In this document: positions 12,360 to 24,591 of the stretch, piece after piece
How positions within the stretch are numbered: position 1 is the first letter of the stretch
Layout of the letters: every line of letters starts with the position of its first letter
DNA from: Acanthosoma haemorrhoidale
Taxonomy: Eukaryota > Arthropoda > Insecta > Hemiptera > Acanthosomatidae
Assembly (NCBI GenBank): GCA_930367205.1
Contig: OV884009.1
Span: 37,457,841-37,521,840, forward strand
DNA: 64,000 bases
Reading direction: 5' to 3'
Position numbers and translations under genes: made by a program
The notes under the pieces: model-generated
Databases searched by the model: none
Seen by the model: only the letters and a program-made list of their open reading frames with translations
What the model was told of the DNA's origin: nothing

Positions 12360-12945
12360 TTGTGGATCCACCCTTGTGTCCCACGACCGAAAAGGTACCG
12401 TATCTAGGCTTGCACATTGACATCTTGTCTGTCAATATGAAATGAAATATTAGTTTACAAAGTCATACTGAAATTAATCTGGACATACAGAGCAGAGGTC
12501 AGGGGCACAACTAAACCGTCAAATACCAAGCGCATCCAATCCTTTCAAGTCCTGAGAAGAACAGTAAATGCCCCTTATTACATCAGCTACAGAACCCTCC
12601 ATAACGATCTTAATATACCTTATATTCTTGATCTCATCCCGTCAAATTCCATCAAATTTCCCCAAAACTCATAATCCCTTAGCGCCATCGTTAAACAGCT
12701 TCATTCGTTCCTATAATGTGCTAGTTTCTCCAATCATGAGTGACTGTGGCTCTCGCGCTCTTGGTCAACATGCACTGGCCCATATTTCAGCCAAACGGTT
12801 GAAGGGATCTACCATGCAAGGGAAGAGGCAATCATGTGGAATTGTGTGGCCAGGGAAAATGGGGTGAGTGAAATTATTGATTACTTTTACTTATTGCCCA
12901 AGACAATAGATTGTAATATTATTTCAATAGAAGGTTTCCAAGCCA
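12360..12945 (+). mobile_element. jockey-family copy, decayed RT C-terminus plus 3' end
   Basis: Plus-strand copy of the main family. It starts near the segment matching VPYLGLHID, then skips about 90 bp relative to better copies. It continues through KRIQSFQ, VNAPYYIS, LHNDLNIPYILDLIPS, then the UTR with CTGTGGCTCTCGCGCTCTTGG. It ends near ATTGTAATATTATTTCAATA. It has a frameshift after RIQSFQ, and the terminal AATAAA is degraded, so this is one of the older copies. No target duplication was found. Confidence 0.8.
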
Positions 12946-13517
12946 AAAAAAAAAACTATTGAAAGGCAGCAAAGATGATTCGTTGTAACTCATAGCTAAA
13001 TCCGAATACGTCATGGTCATCAAGATCCCTCGCCTAGAAATGTTTATGTTCATTTAATTGGCGAAATAGATGAGTTTGGTCCAAGACCAGCTGAGATAAT
13101 AAAATGAGTCCGTTTGCTAATCTTGTCAAAACATAAACGTCAAAAATAAGGGACTAAATTTATCGGTCAATTGGACTTAAGTACATTTCCTTAACTGAGA
13201 AGAGAAATTCAGCACGCTGGAATCCATCCATTCGATGGCAGAGATGAAGAAAATTCTTGACGGGGTTCAGCAATTAACACTTTTGGAAAACCCAGCATAT
13301 TTCGGAAATTCGGCAACCCTCCGAGGAAGTGTGAAGTTTCTAATGATAGTATAATGAAATGATTAGATATTAGTGGTCAACTTTTAAGGATGTAGCTATT
13401 TATCAACATCAAAGTTAAATGATAAACACCGTTTATAGTCAAAAGGAATAGAAAAATCCTAGGTTATTCATTGTCTGTCTCAGTGGTAGGAGGTGTTTAG
13501 GAGAGTTTTAATAGTAG
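12946..13517. other. Stretch without recognised feature
   Basis: No supported ORF or repeat. It ends at the TA target of the mariner derivative. Confidence 0.4.
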
Positions 13518-13519
13518 TA

Positions 13520-14361
13520 GGGGGGCCGGAAAGTAATGTCGTTTTTTTTTTTAAATTAAAGTCAAAAAATAAATTTTTTACAAGTTTTTGTTTTTAATCA
13601 TGATGTAATGTCCCTGACTAATCACCCTCGTTATCAACAACCTTTTGCCATCTAGTGTGCAAATTTTTAATGCCGAATCGAAAAAAATCAATTGGTCTTT
13701 GTGCAAAATATCTGGAGATGGCATTTCGGACATCATCTGAATTTTCAAATTTTTAGCGATCGGAATTAATTCAAATCCGATGGCAAAATATCGGGCGAGT
13801 ATGATGAGTGAGGCTGGAGATGAAAAGTGGGTCCTCTATGATAATCCAAAAATCTCTCACCGAACGAAGTACAGCTAAACCAGGTTTACACTCCTTTTGT
13901 GTGTTTGGTGGAGTATCCGCGGGGTCGTTCATCGCTGATAGAAGATAGAAAATCTGATCTTTACAGTGAACAATTAGCCCAGCGATTGTCAATAAAAAAA
14001 AGCGTTATTCTGCAACACGATAATGCAAGACCTCAGTGCACCTTTTTTTCCCGCGAGAACCCGGGAAAAAATTAATGAATTGGGGTGGGAGGTATTGCCT
14101 CAACCATCATACTCGCCCGATATCGGATTTCCATTTATTTCGATCGCTACATTTTCTAAGTGGCAAAAAATTTCAAAATCTGGATGATGTCCAAAATGCC
14201 ACCTCCAGATATCTTGCTCAAAAACCGATTGATTTTGATCGATCAGGCACGAGGGTGTAATCACGAGGGTGATTACATCGTTGATCAAAAACAAAAACAT
14301 GTTAAAAATTTATCTGTTTGAATTTAATGTAAAATAAAACGACATTACTTTCCGGTCCCCC
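13520..14361 (+). mobile_element. mariner derivative with long inverted arms (foldback)
   Basis: The termini match as inverted repeats. The left reads GGGGGGCCGGAAAGTAATGT and the right, reverse complemented, reads GGGGGACCGGAAAGTAATGT, each flanked by TA (13518-13519 and 14362-14363). This is the mariner/Tc1 hallmark. The inverted similarity runs well past a normal terminal repeat. About 13520-13815 is an inverted copy of about 14090-14361, including the transposase 3' coding part (ATATCTGGAG...TGGCATTT and ATCGGGCGAGTATGATG on both arms). Only about 275 bp of single-copy transposase lies between. The arms differ by scattered changes, so they are old. Confidence 0.85.
13816..14275 (+). pseudogene. 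mariner transposase fragment, DDD catalytic domain
   Basis: A decayed plus-strand reading of a DD34D-type mariner transposase. First comes the catalytic block DEKWVLYDNP (13820s). A VCTGEQ-like stretch with frame breaks follows, then ILQHDNARPQ at about 14013-14040 (second aspartate) and YSPDI followed by SDFHLFRSL at about 14105-14145 (third aspartate). Last is FLSGKKFQNLDDVQNATSRY near the end. Stops and frameshifts separate the blocks and the N-terminal DNA-binding region is absent, so it cannot make active enzyme. It could still be mobilised in trans through its termini while a related transposase existed. Confidence 0.85.
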
Positions 14362-14363
14362 TA

Positions 14364-15120
14364 ATACATACGGACGAAACTTGACGGATATTAAGACGGA
14401 GAAAATTTCAGCGAGCAGCACAAAGGATTTTTTAACAAAAAAACTTTTAAACGGTGGTATTAGTAATTTTAAGGCTGGTTCTACACGCAGGAAGTCACCC
14501 AAAAGAGGATCTAATGTAACAGCAAGAATCTAAAATTGTTGAGGCCAGTTAATTGGGACCTTGGACACTGTTGGACGGTCATTCTCCAGCCGCTAGAAGG
14601 ATGTTGAGGTTGAGAAGGCTCTGGAGGGGCACAGAGGGAAAAGTTGGCGTCGAGATAAAGCTCTTGCCCTTTCCTTTAACGAGGCAGTAAAACCATATTA
14701 GCAGTTTATCCACAAGGTCAACATTGGTCCTTATTGCACCAGCTCCTACCAGCCGATAACTGGAAACTGGGAATTTTCCTTGACAACACCACAACCTGTA
14801 AGCGTTCTGCTTGGGGTTTAGCCTTCCTTACTTGACCACTATTTGCTGTACATTTTATAGCACCCCACATATAATGCTATTGAATGGTTCTCAGCCGCCG
14901 GTAGTGCTGAGAAAAGAGATTAACGGCATAGTCTTGCTGCGGATCGATAGACACCATTTGTTCCATGACATTACATTATTGGTTTTTTACTTATCACCCA
15001 TCCCCCATTTTTACTCTCGTTGCATGGACAATGCATTAACCAATGCAGAACAGTGCCAAAAATCAAGTTTCAAAAATTGGCCACATTGTTTAATACGGGT
15101 GGTAAAATGATTTTTTCAAC
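14364..15120. other. Stretch without recognised gene
   Basis: The part at 14390-14810 is more GC-rich than average and has a 71-codon minus ORF (14794-14579). No motif was recognised. Confidence 0.35.
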
Positions 15121-15260
15121 GAATGGGAACAATGAGTTGGCTTTCATCCAAACTCATTTTAGGTTTTTGATGGCTCATAAAAAAAATCAAAGAAAGAAAC
15201 TTGTCTGTTTTTTAAAGCTGTAAATTGATGCAAAAACTGAGGGACACATTTAATGACCTT
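15121..15260 (+). repeat. dispersed ~140 bp repeat, copy A
   Basis: Same-orientation match to 16837-16973. Shared landmarks are GAATGGGAACAATGAGTTGG, TTTTTGATGGCTCAT, GTCTGTTTTTTAAAGCTGTA and ACTGAGGGACACATTTAATG. The partner is 1.7 kb away, so it is a local duplication or two copies of an interspersed element. Confidence 0.75.
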
Positions 15261-16836
15261 TAAAGTGAATCATGTTGAACAGCTGACAATAGTTTTATCA
15301 CAAAATGTGGTGTGTTATTTTCCCCCAAAGTTGTTGATGGGCCAATCTGACCCAATATGCTCGCGTTAGCGTGACAGCTAGCTAGCTTTGATATTAGTTT
15401 ACGGTTTTTACGACTGGCTTATCTAAATAATATTTTGATGTATCAGATCTGAAAGATTAAAACAAGAGCTCTTAGAGAAACGTTGCCAAGTGACGATGAA
15501 GTTGAAGATCTATCATATGAACTAGAAACTTAAATAGTTCCAATTCAGAACTACATATGGACTTGAGCATCAATGAATCTTTTGTAGTATTAAGGAAACT
15601 GTTTAACGAAGAATGAAATTGTTTAACTAAACCCCTCATAAGAGGTCTCTGCATTGAACAAAGGTCGATATAGGTCTTTTTGCAGGAAACGGTTCCACTA
15701 CGCTTGTATAAATCATGCAGACATATTTTGGCGATATTTTATTGTTAATGGTAATACAACGTTTTTGTTATAACCATTCATTACTTTTAGTTATTTTCAT
15801 TGAATAAAAACAAATTAAAGTATATTAGATTTACGATATATTAGTCCGTGTGTTGAAAAGGTCTAGTTGATCTGAGGTTTGATAGACTCCATTTTTTTTG
15901 GGTTTCCTTGATTAATTTCAAGATCAGAAACCCACATGTTTTTCCCGCTTGTCTGTCTGTAGGTCTTTTTAATTTCCCTGTTCAACCTAGAGAAATAAAA
16001 TAGAGTGGTACCTCCATATTGTATTGGGACGACATTAAAAAAGACTGTTTAACTGAAAATTATGGTTAGTCATTGTCATTATTATTTAATGAGATGCTAT
16101 TAAAAAAATATATTATTCGTAGTAAGGTATCAAGTGAAATATACGTTTTTACATACATTATTTGCAAAGAGTCGTTAAGACGATCTGGTGATAGACCTGT
16201 CCATCAATTCTTTAGAACTCCACCCTTCTTCCTGTATCCGTTACTGTGTGTTATCCAGGTTTCCATCTTGACATAATAATTGCATAGAACCCGCATACAA
16301 GCCTTAAAAGACATAATGTGTAATGTTAATTGACGCATAAATGAATTATATCTTGGCTCGACCCCAAACAGATCCCTCACCTTCACAGAACATGTCAATA
16401 GAAAAACTTACAAAATGTTTATAACAAAAAAATTCTCAAAAACAAACTTATACTGTTCAAATCAGTCATCCGATCACTCATAACTAAGGCCTGGAGTTGT
16501 ACGCAAATGAATATTACAACACGGGTATCTTCTATAATCAACCCACTCTAAATTGTTTAATAAATTTTTGTGTTACATATTTTTGCATGTTCGGCCAAAA
16601 TATTTCTTTTGAAAATATATGGGCTTAAAATGGATATATTATGGATATTTTAAATTATTTGACTTAATTTTTGTTCAAAAGGAGTAAAAAACTTATTTTT
16701 TTAAGCTAGATGTTTAAATTTAATTATTAAATATTATATAATGAATTTAAATTAAGTAAAAGTAATATTAGATTGCACAATACAAGCTGTTATGTAGGTA
16801 CTAAGAACTGTTTATATTTACATCAGAAGTGGGAAT
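15261..16836. other. Stretch without recognised gene
   Basis: No supported feature. A short plus-strand reading near 15460-15530 (TLPSDDEVEDLSYELET) looks protein-like but has no context. Confidence 0.35.
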
Positions 16837-16973
16837 GAATGGGAACAATGAGTTGGCTTTATCAAAACTAATCTTAGGTTTTTGATGGCTCATGTGAAAA
16901 ATTTCAATGAAAGAAACGTCTGTTTTTTAAAGCTGTAAATTTATGAAAAAACTGAGGGACACATTTAATGACC
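16837..16973 (+). repeat. dispersed ~140 bp repeat, copy B
   Basis: Partner of 15121-15260, with a few substitutions and short indels. Flanks outside the shared block do not match. Confidence 0.75.
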
Positions 16974-17217
16974 TAGAGGGTGAAGTAGGCGTCGTTTTAA
17001 AAAATGAACTAAAACAGTTTTGGTTTAAGAATTTTATTAGGTAACAACAAAGAATTAATTGGTTTGTCAATTCATTTGACACTTCAGCATTTTTAGAAAA
17101 ATTAATAACACGTTTTTTGGCGAAAATTATGTCCCTTAAAGATCTGTAAATGTAGAGAGGTCAGTTTTTATATTCTAAATTCTAAATGTTGATAATAGTG
17201 TTGTGGTAGTGATGAAT

Positions 17218-17824
17218 GAGCAAATCAATCATAAATTGAATAATATAAATATTTTAACTGAATCAAGTTTTTCTTAAATAATATAAATAGTGTAATTAAA
17301 CAACCATTACTTAATAACATAAATATTTCCATTAAATAAATTGTCACTTAAACAATATAAATATTGTAATTATTTTTAGCATGTTTCTGAATGACTAATT
17401 TAAATTATTATAATGAAAACATTCATTTTAATGTGTAGTAAAATTTGTTTGTTCTCTTTTCGCACCGATTTATAGCTAAATATTTCATCATAATTACTTT
17501 GTTTCACTATTTGGCTGAACAATGCATATTATACTGCATATTACCGATTTTACATATTATAGTCTTATGTTGCATATACGAGTAAGTTCCGGGCCTTACT
17601 CATAACCCATGCTTCACCAGTATGGTCCAATCGCAAAACCTTGAAACTTGAAAATATCCAAAACCTAAGAATGCATATTATCAATGACTAACCTTGTTGC
17701 ACGAAAATGAGAAATATTCGCAACACTTGCAGTTCCCCACAATTCTAGAATTCGTTCTCGAATTGAAACTTATTTCAATAAAACGTTCTGAAAATCCATT
17801 GATTTAGGAGATGGGTAACTGTTA
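17218..17824. repeat. dispersed AT-rich repeat, copy B
   Basis: Collinear with 4379-4998 (see there). It contains one copy of the CCGATTTAT...ATTTTAC block (about 17466-17550). The second, outer block seen on the left of copy A is missing here. Confidence 0.75.
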
Positions 17825-19079
17825 CAATCCTAATCTCCCAAATCAAACTGTTACAAAACTTTTCTCAAAAGATTCAGTCATGAAAGGATTATACATGTAT
17901 AGCTGTTATTACAATTATAATGTTCCGCTACTTCTGGAGTATTGATTTCACGGAGTTTGTAATGCTTACATTTTAAAGTTTGGGTACGCATAAAAAAAAA
18001 ACTTTTATGTGTAAACAAAACTCTTTTTACTGATACCTCAATGGTTATCATAATTTAAATTGTAAAAATGTTCTTTTATTTAATTTGTAAACAAGATTTT
18101 GGTTGTTATTTTTTTTCTTGAGTAGACTTTTATTTTTCCTACAATTTAAACATTAGGGTGGATATATATTACCATATTTACTTTTGGCATTGAAAAAAAT
18201 ATGAAAAAGGACCACGTTAAGTATCTATTTTGTACTGTTTTGTTTATTTACTAATATAAAAAAAAATAATATAACTTATTATATCTCAGAAGTATATTTG
18301 CCAACCAAACATTTAATATATAATAAATAAAAAAAATAAAATAAAATAAGACCTCAGTTTTGACTTGCTCCAGCCTAAGTAACGTGTTTTGTTGATCCCG
18401 ACGCACGAACTGTAATGCTGATGACTCAATGGCTTCCTGTTGATTCGGCACATCTGACGTGTAATGTTTATGCTTATACATATGTGTAAATATGAGGATA
18501 TTAGGAAATATGAAAAAATGAAAGAAGAGGAAATATGATGTATGAGGTGATCTGTCTGAAACTCAACACCTCTCTTCTCAATAAATTATAAAGAACTGAC
18601 AACATCTCCTTTCAAGCACCTCTAAAAGAAACAACTAAGCAGTCGGCCTACCAGCTGACCCACATCCCAAAAAATATAATAATTTATTTTTAATAATTCA
18701 GTAATAATAACGATCAACCTGTTCTTTATTAAATCAGCTTCGTCGATCATGGTACGTCCCAAGGGGTTCCAAAAGATTAAACTGTAAATTTATAGGGGAG
18801 ACGAACCCCTCTCCCCCCATTCAAATCATTAATAAAGAATTAATCAATTAATTTAGTTAACCAATTAACGACTCAAATGCGCGTGGTTTGTTTTGTTCGG
18901 GCCGTTCCCGGAGGTACTGGAATACCGAGTCAACCAGTGACAGAGGTGGAGCATGCCCCTAGCACTCCGGCATTTCCCCAAAAAATAATAACCACCTGCT
19001 GTTACATTCACTTCTTTGAACTAAACTTTTTATAATTTATATTCCTTCTCTTGAATTGCTCCTTAAAAAATACCTTTAC
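17825..19079. other. Stretch without recognised gene
   Basis: AT-rich. Nothing supported. Confidence 0.4.
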
Positions 19080-19205
19080 GATATAATTATGTTATAGCCA
19101 ATACAATAACACTAGAAGGAACATGTAATAACATTACCGGAACATGTAATAACATTACCGGAACATGTAATAACAATTTAACAACAGATTGAATTTTAAA
19201 TATTT
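19080..19205. repeat. dispersed repeat with internal 21 bp tandem expansion
   Basis: The unit GGAACATGTAATAACATTAC + C is repeated just under three times from about 19116. The surrounding sequence (GCCAATACAATAA before, ACAATTTA.TAACA after) also occurs at 44757-44845, where the 21 bp unit is single. The tandem array is thus an expansion inside one copy of an interspersed repeat. Confidence 0.65.
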
Positions 19206-20029
19206 CATATTCTATTCTATACTTCTAAATGAGTTTGACACGTGTTAGGAATGTTTTGGTATTTTCTGTGTCGGCCTGTCGGCGATGATGTAGTTCCCCT
19301 CAGCCTAAACTTTAACAGCCAATAAGAAAGCACTATTACTAAAGAACCACTAATCTGGCAAGACCGTCCGATTTAGGCGCCCCTCAACTCCCCCCCCCCC
19401 ACACCCTGACTCATTTCTGGCAGCCCTGAAGAACTTTATGAGCTCTCATATCCCAACTGGTAGTGCCTCTAACAAAAAATGATTGACGTTTTCCCTCGAT
19501 TCCTTACAACATAATCCCTTTTGGTTGTCGGCCCATCGGGCACGGAAAGCCATAACCTGTTTATGGTCGTATTAATGTTTGGTGTTGCTTAAAAGAACTG
19601 CCAGCTGAGATATTTAATACAGCGCTCCATGGGAAACTGAAAGTCAAAATGATTTCACTAAAATTGGTCATCAGGGCTGCGAAATGATAGTAAACGTTTA
19701 TTTTGAACAAAATTCAATTCAGATTTTGCTTATATTTTTGAGAAATGAAAGTTACACGCCAAATAAAAAGTCTTTTTTTTAAATCTTATGAATAACATAA
19801 CTGTGATTTTGAAATTGGATAGGGAAATATTTTAGTGAAAAAATAAAACTTTGTTTTACGCATTTTAAAATATAATGTTTTTTTAATGGAACAATAAAAA
19901 TAACAACCCTCACAGATGCAAAGAATAAAAATGTATACATTATTAATTCTAATTGTAGCTGGAACCAAATTATTCCGACGCAATTTCACGGAAATGCGCA
20001 AAAAATCCCCGTGGGATATAAATTAGTAT
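19206..20029. other. Stretch without recognised gene
   Basis: No supported feature. A C-run lies at about 19390-19400. It ends at the 12 bp target duplication of the next insertion. Confidence 0.4.
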
Positions 20030-20041
20030 GATTTTATTAGT

Positions 20042-22030
20042 ACTATATATACAAACAGCCCAGAGGCCCCCCAAGTCCACATGGTTGTCACCCCCCTCGC
20101 GTGAGAGGAAGTGGAGTCTTGGGAAGTCCCCCACGCTCCTACGTCAGCCGCGTCACTGGATAAGAGCCAGCGGAGGCTGACCAAGAGCGCGAGAGCCACA
20201 GACGCTCAGGACATGATTAGAGAAACTTACCATTGCCAGGACTCCCACTGTCACTTATTTATAGCAGGTCACGAGGCCACTGCCATTTTAGTCTCCGAGG
20301 AGGATTATAGGGATGAGTGGTGCAGTGCAAGGGAATTTATGAACTTGGAAGGGATGAGTTCAAGAATGTAGGGCATATTACGATCATTATGAAGGGTTTT
20401 GCTGCTGACGTAATAAGGGGCATTTACTATTATTCTCAGGACATTTGATTGAAAGGATTGGATGCGCTTGATGTTCGACTTTTTTGCTGTCCCCCATAGC
20501 TCTATTCCGCATGTCCAGATTGGCTTAAGTATAACTTTGTAAATAAGGTGTTTATTTTTTATTGAGAGATGGAATGTCCTTCGAAGTAGTCTGTACAGTT
20601 GTCCAAAGCTTCTGTTTAGTTCTTGTCTTTTTAGCCTCGTGTGTGGGTTCCATGTCAGTCTTTTGTCGAGATGGAAGCCTAAATACCGTACTGTCTCAGA
20701 CACAGGGAGAGGAATCGAATTTAAAAAGACTAGCGGGCACAGGACTTGCGGCATATGGTAAAGGTTATTTGGGAACATTTTGCTTCGTTGACTTTGATTC
20801 GCCATTGGTTGCACCAATACTCGATCTCATCAAGGTGTTTTTGAAGGTTTTGGGATGCTATATCAGGGTCTGGATGGGTTGACAGGACTGCAGTGTCAGT
20901 TGCCAAGAAGGTATTGGTGGTAGAGGGGACATCAGCGGTGTATAGACTATAGAGGATGGGACCCAGGACGCTGCCCTGTGGAACTCCTGCTTTTATGGGA
21001 TTGTATTTAGAATATTCTAAACCACAGCGGACTTGGAAGAAGTGGTTTGAAAGGTAGGACTCTAGGATTAGGAATAGGGTCTGCGTTAAATATCCTCTCA
21101 GCTTGTAAAGCAAACCTGTGTGCCAGACTGTCAAAAGCTTGAGCTATATCAAGAAAGGCAGCAGTGCAATACTTTTTGGATTCAAGGGTTGAGGAGATGT
21201 GATCAACAACGCGAAGGCCTTGTTGAGCGTTGGAATGTCGTTGGTGGAAACCAAACTGGTGAGTAGGATTTTTGAATTCAATAATTGGAAGTAGGCGTTT
21301 TAATGGGAGTTTTTCAAATATTTTTGAGAGGATAGGGAGTAGGCTAATGTGACGGTAAGATGAGGCGTCGTTGGGTTGTTTACCGGGTTTGGTGATTAGG
21401 ACTATAATGGAGTGTTTCCAGAGGAGAGGAAAATGCGTCGTTTCGATAATGCAATTATAAATGTAGGTTAGGAAGATTATGGCTTTAGGAGGAAGTTGTT
21501 GACGGATTAGAGGAGTAAGGAGATCATATCCTGGAGATTGTCGTTAAGGTAATTTTTTCAGAAGATATTTGATCTCAGAAGGGTTAACGGCTGTTGGTGG
21601 AAGTGAGGGAGGGATAGGTGAAGTGAGGAAATCTTCAACAGTTGGGTGATGAGTATTGTTTGAGGAGTAAGATGAGGAGTGAAAGTATGGGAAAGATGCA
21701 GTGCGAATTCTTCCGCCCTCTCACCATCCGAAGCCGCCCAGGACCCATCATCACGACGGAGTGGGTGTGAAACAGGATGATATTTTAGGATTTTCTTAGT
21801 TAGATTCCACAAGGAGTTATCTCTGGTAGACAGAGAGGAGAAATAGGAATTAAAAGAATCGGAACGGAAGGATGCCAATTGCCGCTTTACCAATCGGCAG
21901 TACTAAATATATAGTATATATAATAGTATGAATGAGCGAGTGAATGAAAATTGTAAATTGGTACGAATGAGATCATTTATCACAATTACTTATAGCCCAA
22001 TTAGGCAGATTGTAATTTTATCTTAATAAA
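20042..22030. mobile_element. jockey-family insertion with 5' inversion (twin-priming structure)
   Basis: Flanked by the 12 bp duplication GATTTTATTAGT (20030-20041 and 22031-22042). From 20042 to about 21899 the element reads on the minus strand, starting inside its 3' UTR at ACTATATATACAAACAGCCC and running up to the segment before the RT. From about 21900 to 22030 it reads on the plus strand, carrying only the terminal UTR (AGTATGAATGAGCGAGTGAA to AATAAA). The two parts meet in the consensus at the same TATATATAGTA site. One duplication pair around both parts shows a single event. It is the longest copy in the window. Confidence 0.9.
20305..21893 (-). pseudogene. jockey-family reverse transcriptase ORF, disrupted
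   Basis: Minus-strand RT region of the main family, split across frames. In protein order: a pre-RT linker (21893-21558, starting MVKRQLASFRSDSFNS); an RT fingers region with SLLPILSKIFEKLPL (about 21370-21320); the palm block FLDIAQAFDS (about 21155-21127); QGSVLGPILYSLY (about 20980) followed by TADV; then LATDTAVL where FADDTA is expected. The C-terminal YLGFHLDKRLTW...KRIQSFQ segment (20817-20305) closes it. The catalytic DD is altered and frameshifts are present. No endonuclease domain remains. Plus-strand ORFs over this region (20111, 20562) are shadows. Confidence 0.85.
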
Positions 22031-22042
22031 GATTTTATTAGT

Positions 22043-24291
22043 GTGAGTTTAATGATAGCCGTGAGTTCAAATTTGATCGGATTGCTGTGGGTTATAAATC
22101 AGGAAATAATTAAGATATTATTAAGTTTTTTTTAAGCATTTGGCTTTTTCAATTAAAGTTAGATTATTTTGTTCTACACGGCATAAACTATATTACAAAT
22201 AAAGGCTAACAGAAATATTCAGTAATATTTTTGAAGGAGATACATTCAATTTGAGACGTCAAGAAGACAAGTTACTAACAGGAGGGTGTATGGATTGTTG
22301 GGTGTTCGGTCACAACTAAATAGATTATGGGGTTCGGTTCCAACCACTGGTGACACCGGAGTGTCATTTATTTTGTTTCATTTTTTTAATGCATTTCAAT
22401 AGTTGTATTCATAATCAAACTGTATTTATTATTATTTTGTATATCCCAAATTGTTTTGCTACAGGTGGCAAAGCTGTTGACCATTAATCGAAACGTTAAC
22501 ATAATCTATCTCTGTTTTAAGTCATACTCTTCAATTAATGGCAGGAAAGGATGCTCAATTTTTTTTTTTTTTAATATACATATGTACATGCATGAAAAAA
22601 CAACAAGCAAATTGACTTATTAAACTGCCAAGGGATTTTATACTAACAAATAAGGTCGATTCTTCACATCAATCATTCGGCTTAATGCCAAGGTACGATT
22701 TATACCCCATGTCTTGTCTCGGACAGGGAATTTCATTTATTTTTTATAATAAACTCGTTTCATATTCAATATTCGTATGAATAATTTGTTTAATATTCCA
22801 AACTGTAAAAAGGTTTATATTTCAGCAAATATCACAATCTCTATGCAAGTTTTCTATAAGTAAGTATTTGGAGTGAATCATTTTCTGTGTCAATGCCGGT
22901 ATAAATAAATACATATGTGTGACATTAACATACAAAATACCATACAAAAGACACATTAAAATTTTTATTATATGAAAAAAAAATTTAACTATCTATTCAG
23001 TGACCCACTAAAATCTGAATTTGAGTTATTCAAGCTTCCGTTTAGAATACATTAATGATTTGATGTTCTGATTTCCTTCTTGTGGTTGGGGACACAAAGT
23101 AAGTAACGTAATTTTATCTATTTAGAATTTATTATTATCTGTTGTAGTCTGGTAACGGAAGTAGTTTGATAAATGAAATGATGTACGTTTGATCAAAATT
23201 GGTGGGAAATTTTTTCATTGTCATTTTGTATGTAATTAAGAAACTCCACGGCCTGATACTGGAGTTCTCTTGGCACAGCCCCTGGACATTTTGCATGTTA
23301 ATTTCATTTATAAATATTTTAAAAGACATAATTTAGTTCACAACGTATCACAAAAAAATCAAGTCAAATGTAAAGTATTATACAATCAAAGGGCCTCGTT
23401 AAGGCCACGAAAACGGTTTTTCGTAGTTAAAGTAACTAACAGTAAACACATATCACATATTTTTGACTTACCGATACCAACTCAATACAATAGGCAAATA
23501 CTTATTTGTCTTTATTTATCGTGCTTATTCATTTTGTTGTTTTTGTTTCTTGTATATCGATCCATTTATTATCGAATGCAATTAAACAATCTTTTATTTA
23601 ATTATTAATAATTTTTTTCTTATAGAGCTTTATACTTTATATTTCTTTATGATCTATCATTTTGTTCGACAGAAACGACTTCGGAATCTGTACCTGAATA
23701 ATTTTTTTCTATTCGATGTATGTATATTTATTATAAATATGCGTAGGTATACTAACGGGTTACTGGGTATCATGGGACATCAAATGAGACTGCTAAACTA
23801 CAAAAACTGCTGTAATGTATCACAAACAAAAAAAGCACTGGTTAAGCTAAAGTTTCGAACACGATGTTGATGACATGATGACAGTTTTAATGATTTTTTG
23901 TAATTTTAGATTGAAAAAACAAAAGGCAAGTTGAGTATTGTTAATAACGGTGGGATGTTGAACTTGATAGCAAGTGATTAATTAATGTCATGTATTTCTT
24001 GGTTGGTCCGAAGCCGCACTGTGTGGATTTGTTTTCATTCTGATTGTTTATAAATGGCCTCTAGACTCAGAAAAACCTTCAAGGCAATACGCATCATTTT
24101 GAAAGTCAGTACTTAAACAATTACATAACAATCGATCGTACCTTTACTCTAGCAATACTTCTTGGATTCCAATTAGATCCATGGATCTACAAGGTATTTT
24201 TAGGAGCACAAAGGTCTAGGCCTAGATAATTTCTTCCATTCCATATTTCACTTTCGTTTCGGTCTGTTAATTATTTTTAACTGTTATCGAT
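22043..24291. other. Stretch without recognised gene
   Basis: AT-rich. The ORFs at 23270-23608 and 23649-23870 are open by base composition and show no recognisable domain. I do not call them genes. Confidence 0.4.
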
Positions 24292-24563
24292 ATCATGTCC
24301 TCAGCGTCTGTGGCTCTCGTGCTCTTCGTCAGCCTCCATTGACTCAAATCCGGTGACGCGGCTGATTGAGAGCCATGGGGGACTTTCCGAGACTCCGCTT
24401 CTTTTGTCGCATAAGAGGGAGGTGACAACCATGTTGAACCTCTGAGCTGTTTGTAAATACTGTTTGAATGAAGAATTGTAAATATGGTATGAATGAGAAC
24501 ATTGAACACAATTACATATTGCCCAATAAGCCATATTGTAATTTTATGATAATAAAGTTTTGA
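24292..24563 (+). mobile_element. jockey-family 3' UTR fragment
   Basis: Plus-strand 3' UTR from ATGTCCTCAGCGTCTGTGGC to ATGATAATAAAG. It belongs to the subfamily with the GAACATTGAACACAATTAC terminal block. It abuts the transposon remnant at 24592-24905 and may have truncated it. Confidence 0.8.
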
Positions 24564-24591
24564 TATATATTTAAATAAAGATCCCCCTACA

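Noticed and set aside
20562..20882. Plus-strand ORFs of 86-106 codons across jockey copies (also 4116, 58668, 59172, 59182)
   Set aside because: They are antisense shadows of the minus-strand reverse transcriptase and recur only because the element recurs.
23270..23870. Two plus-strand ORFs of 112 and 73 codons
   Set aside because: Composition is that of the AT-rich background, rich in I, L, F, Y, K and N, with no motif or splice context.
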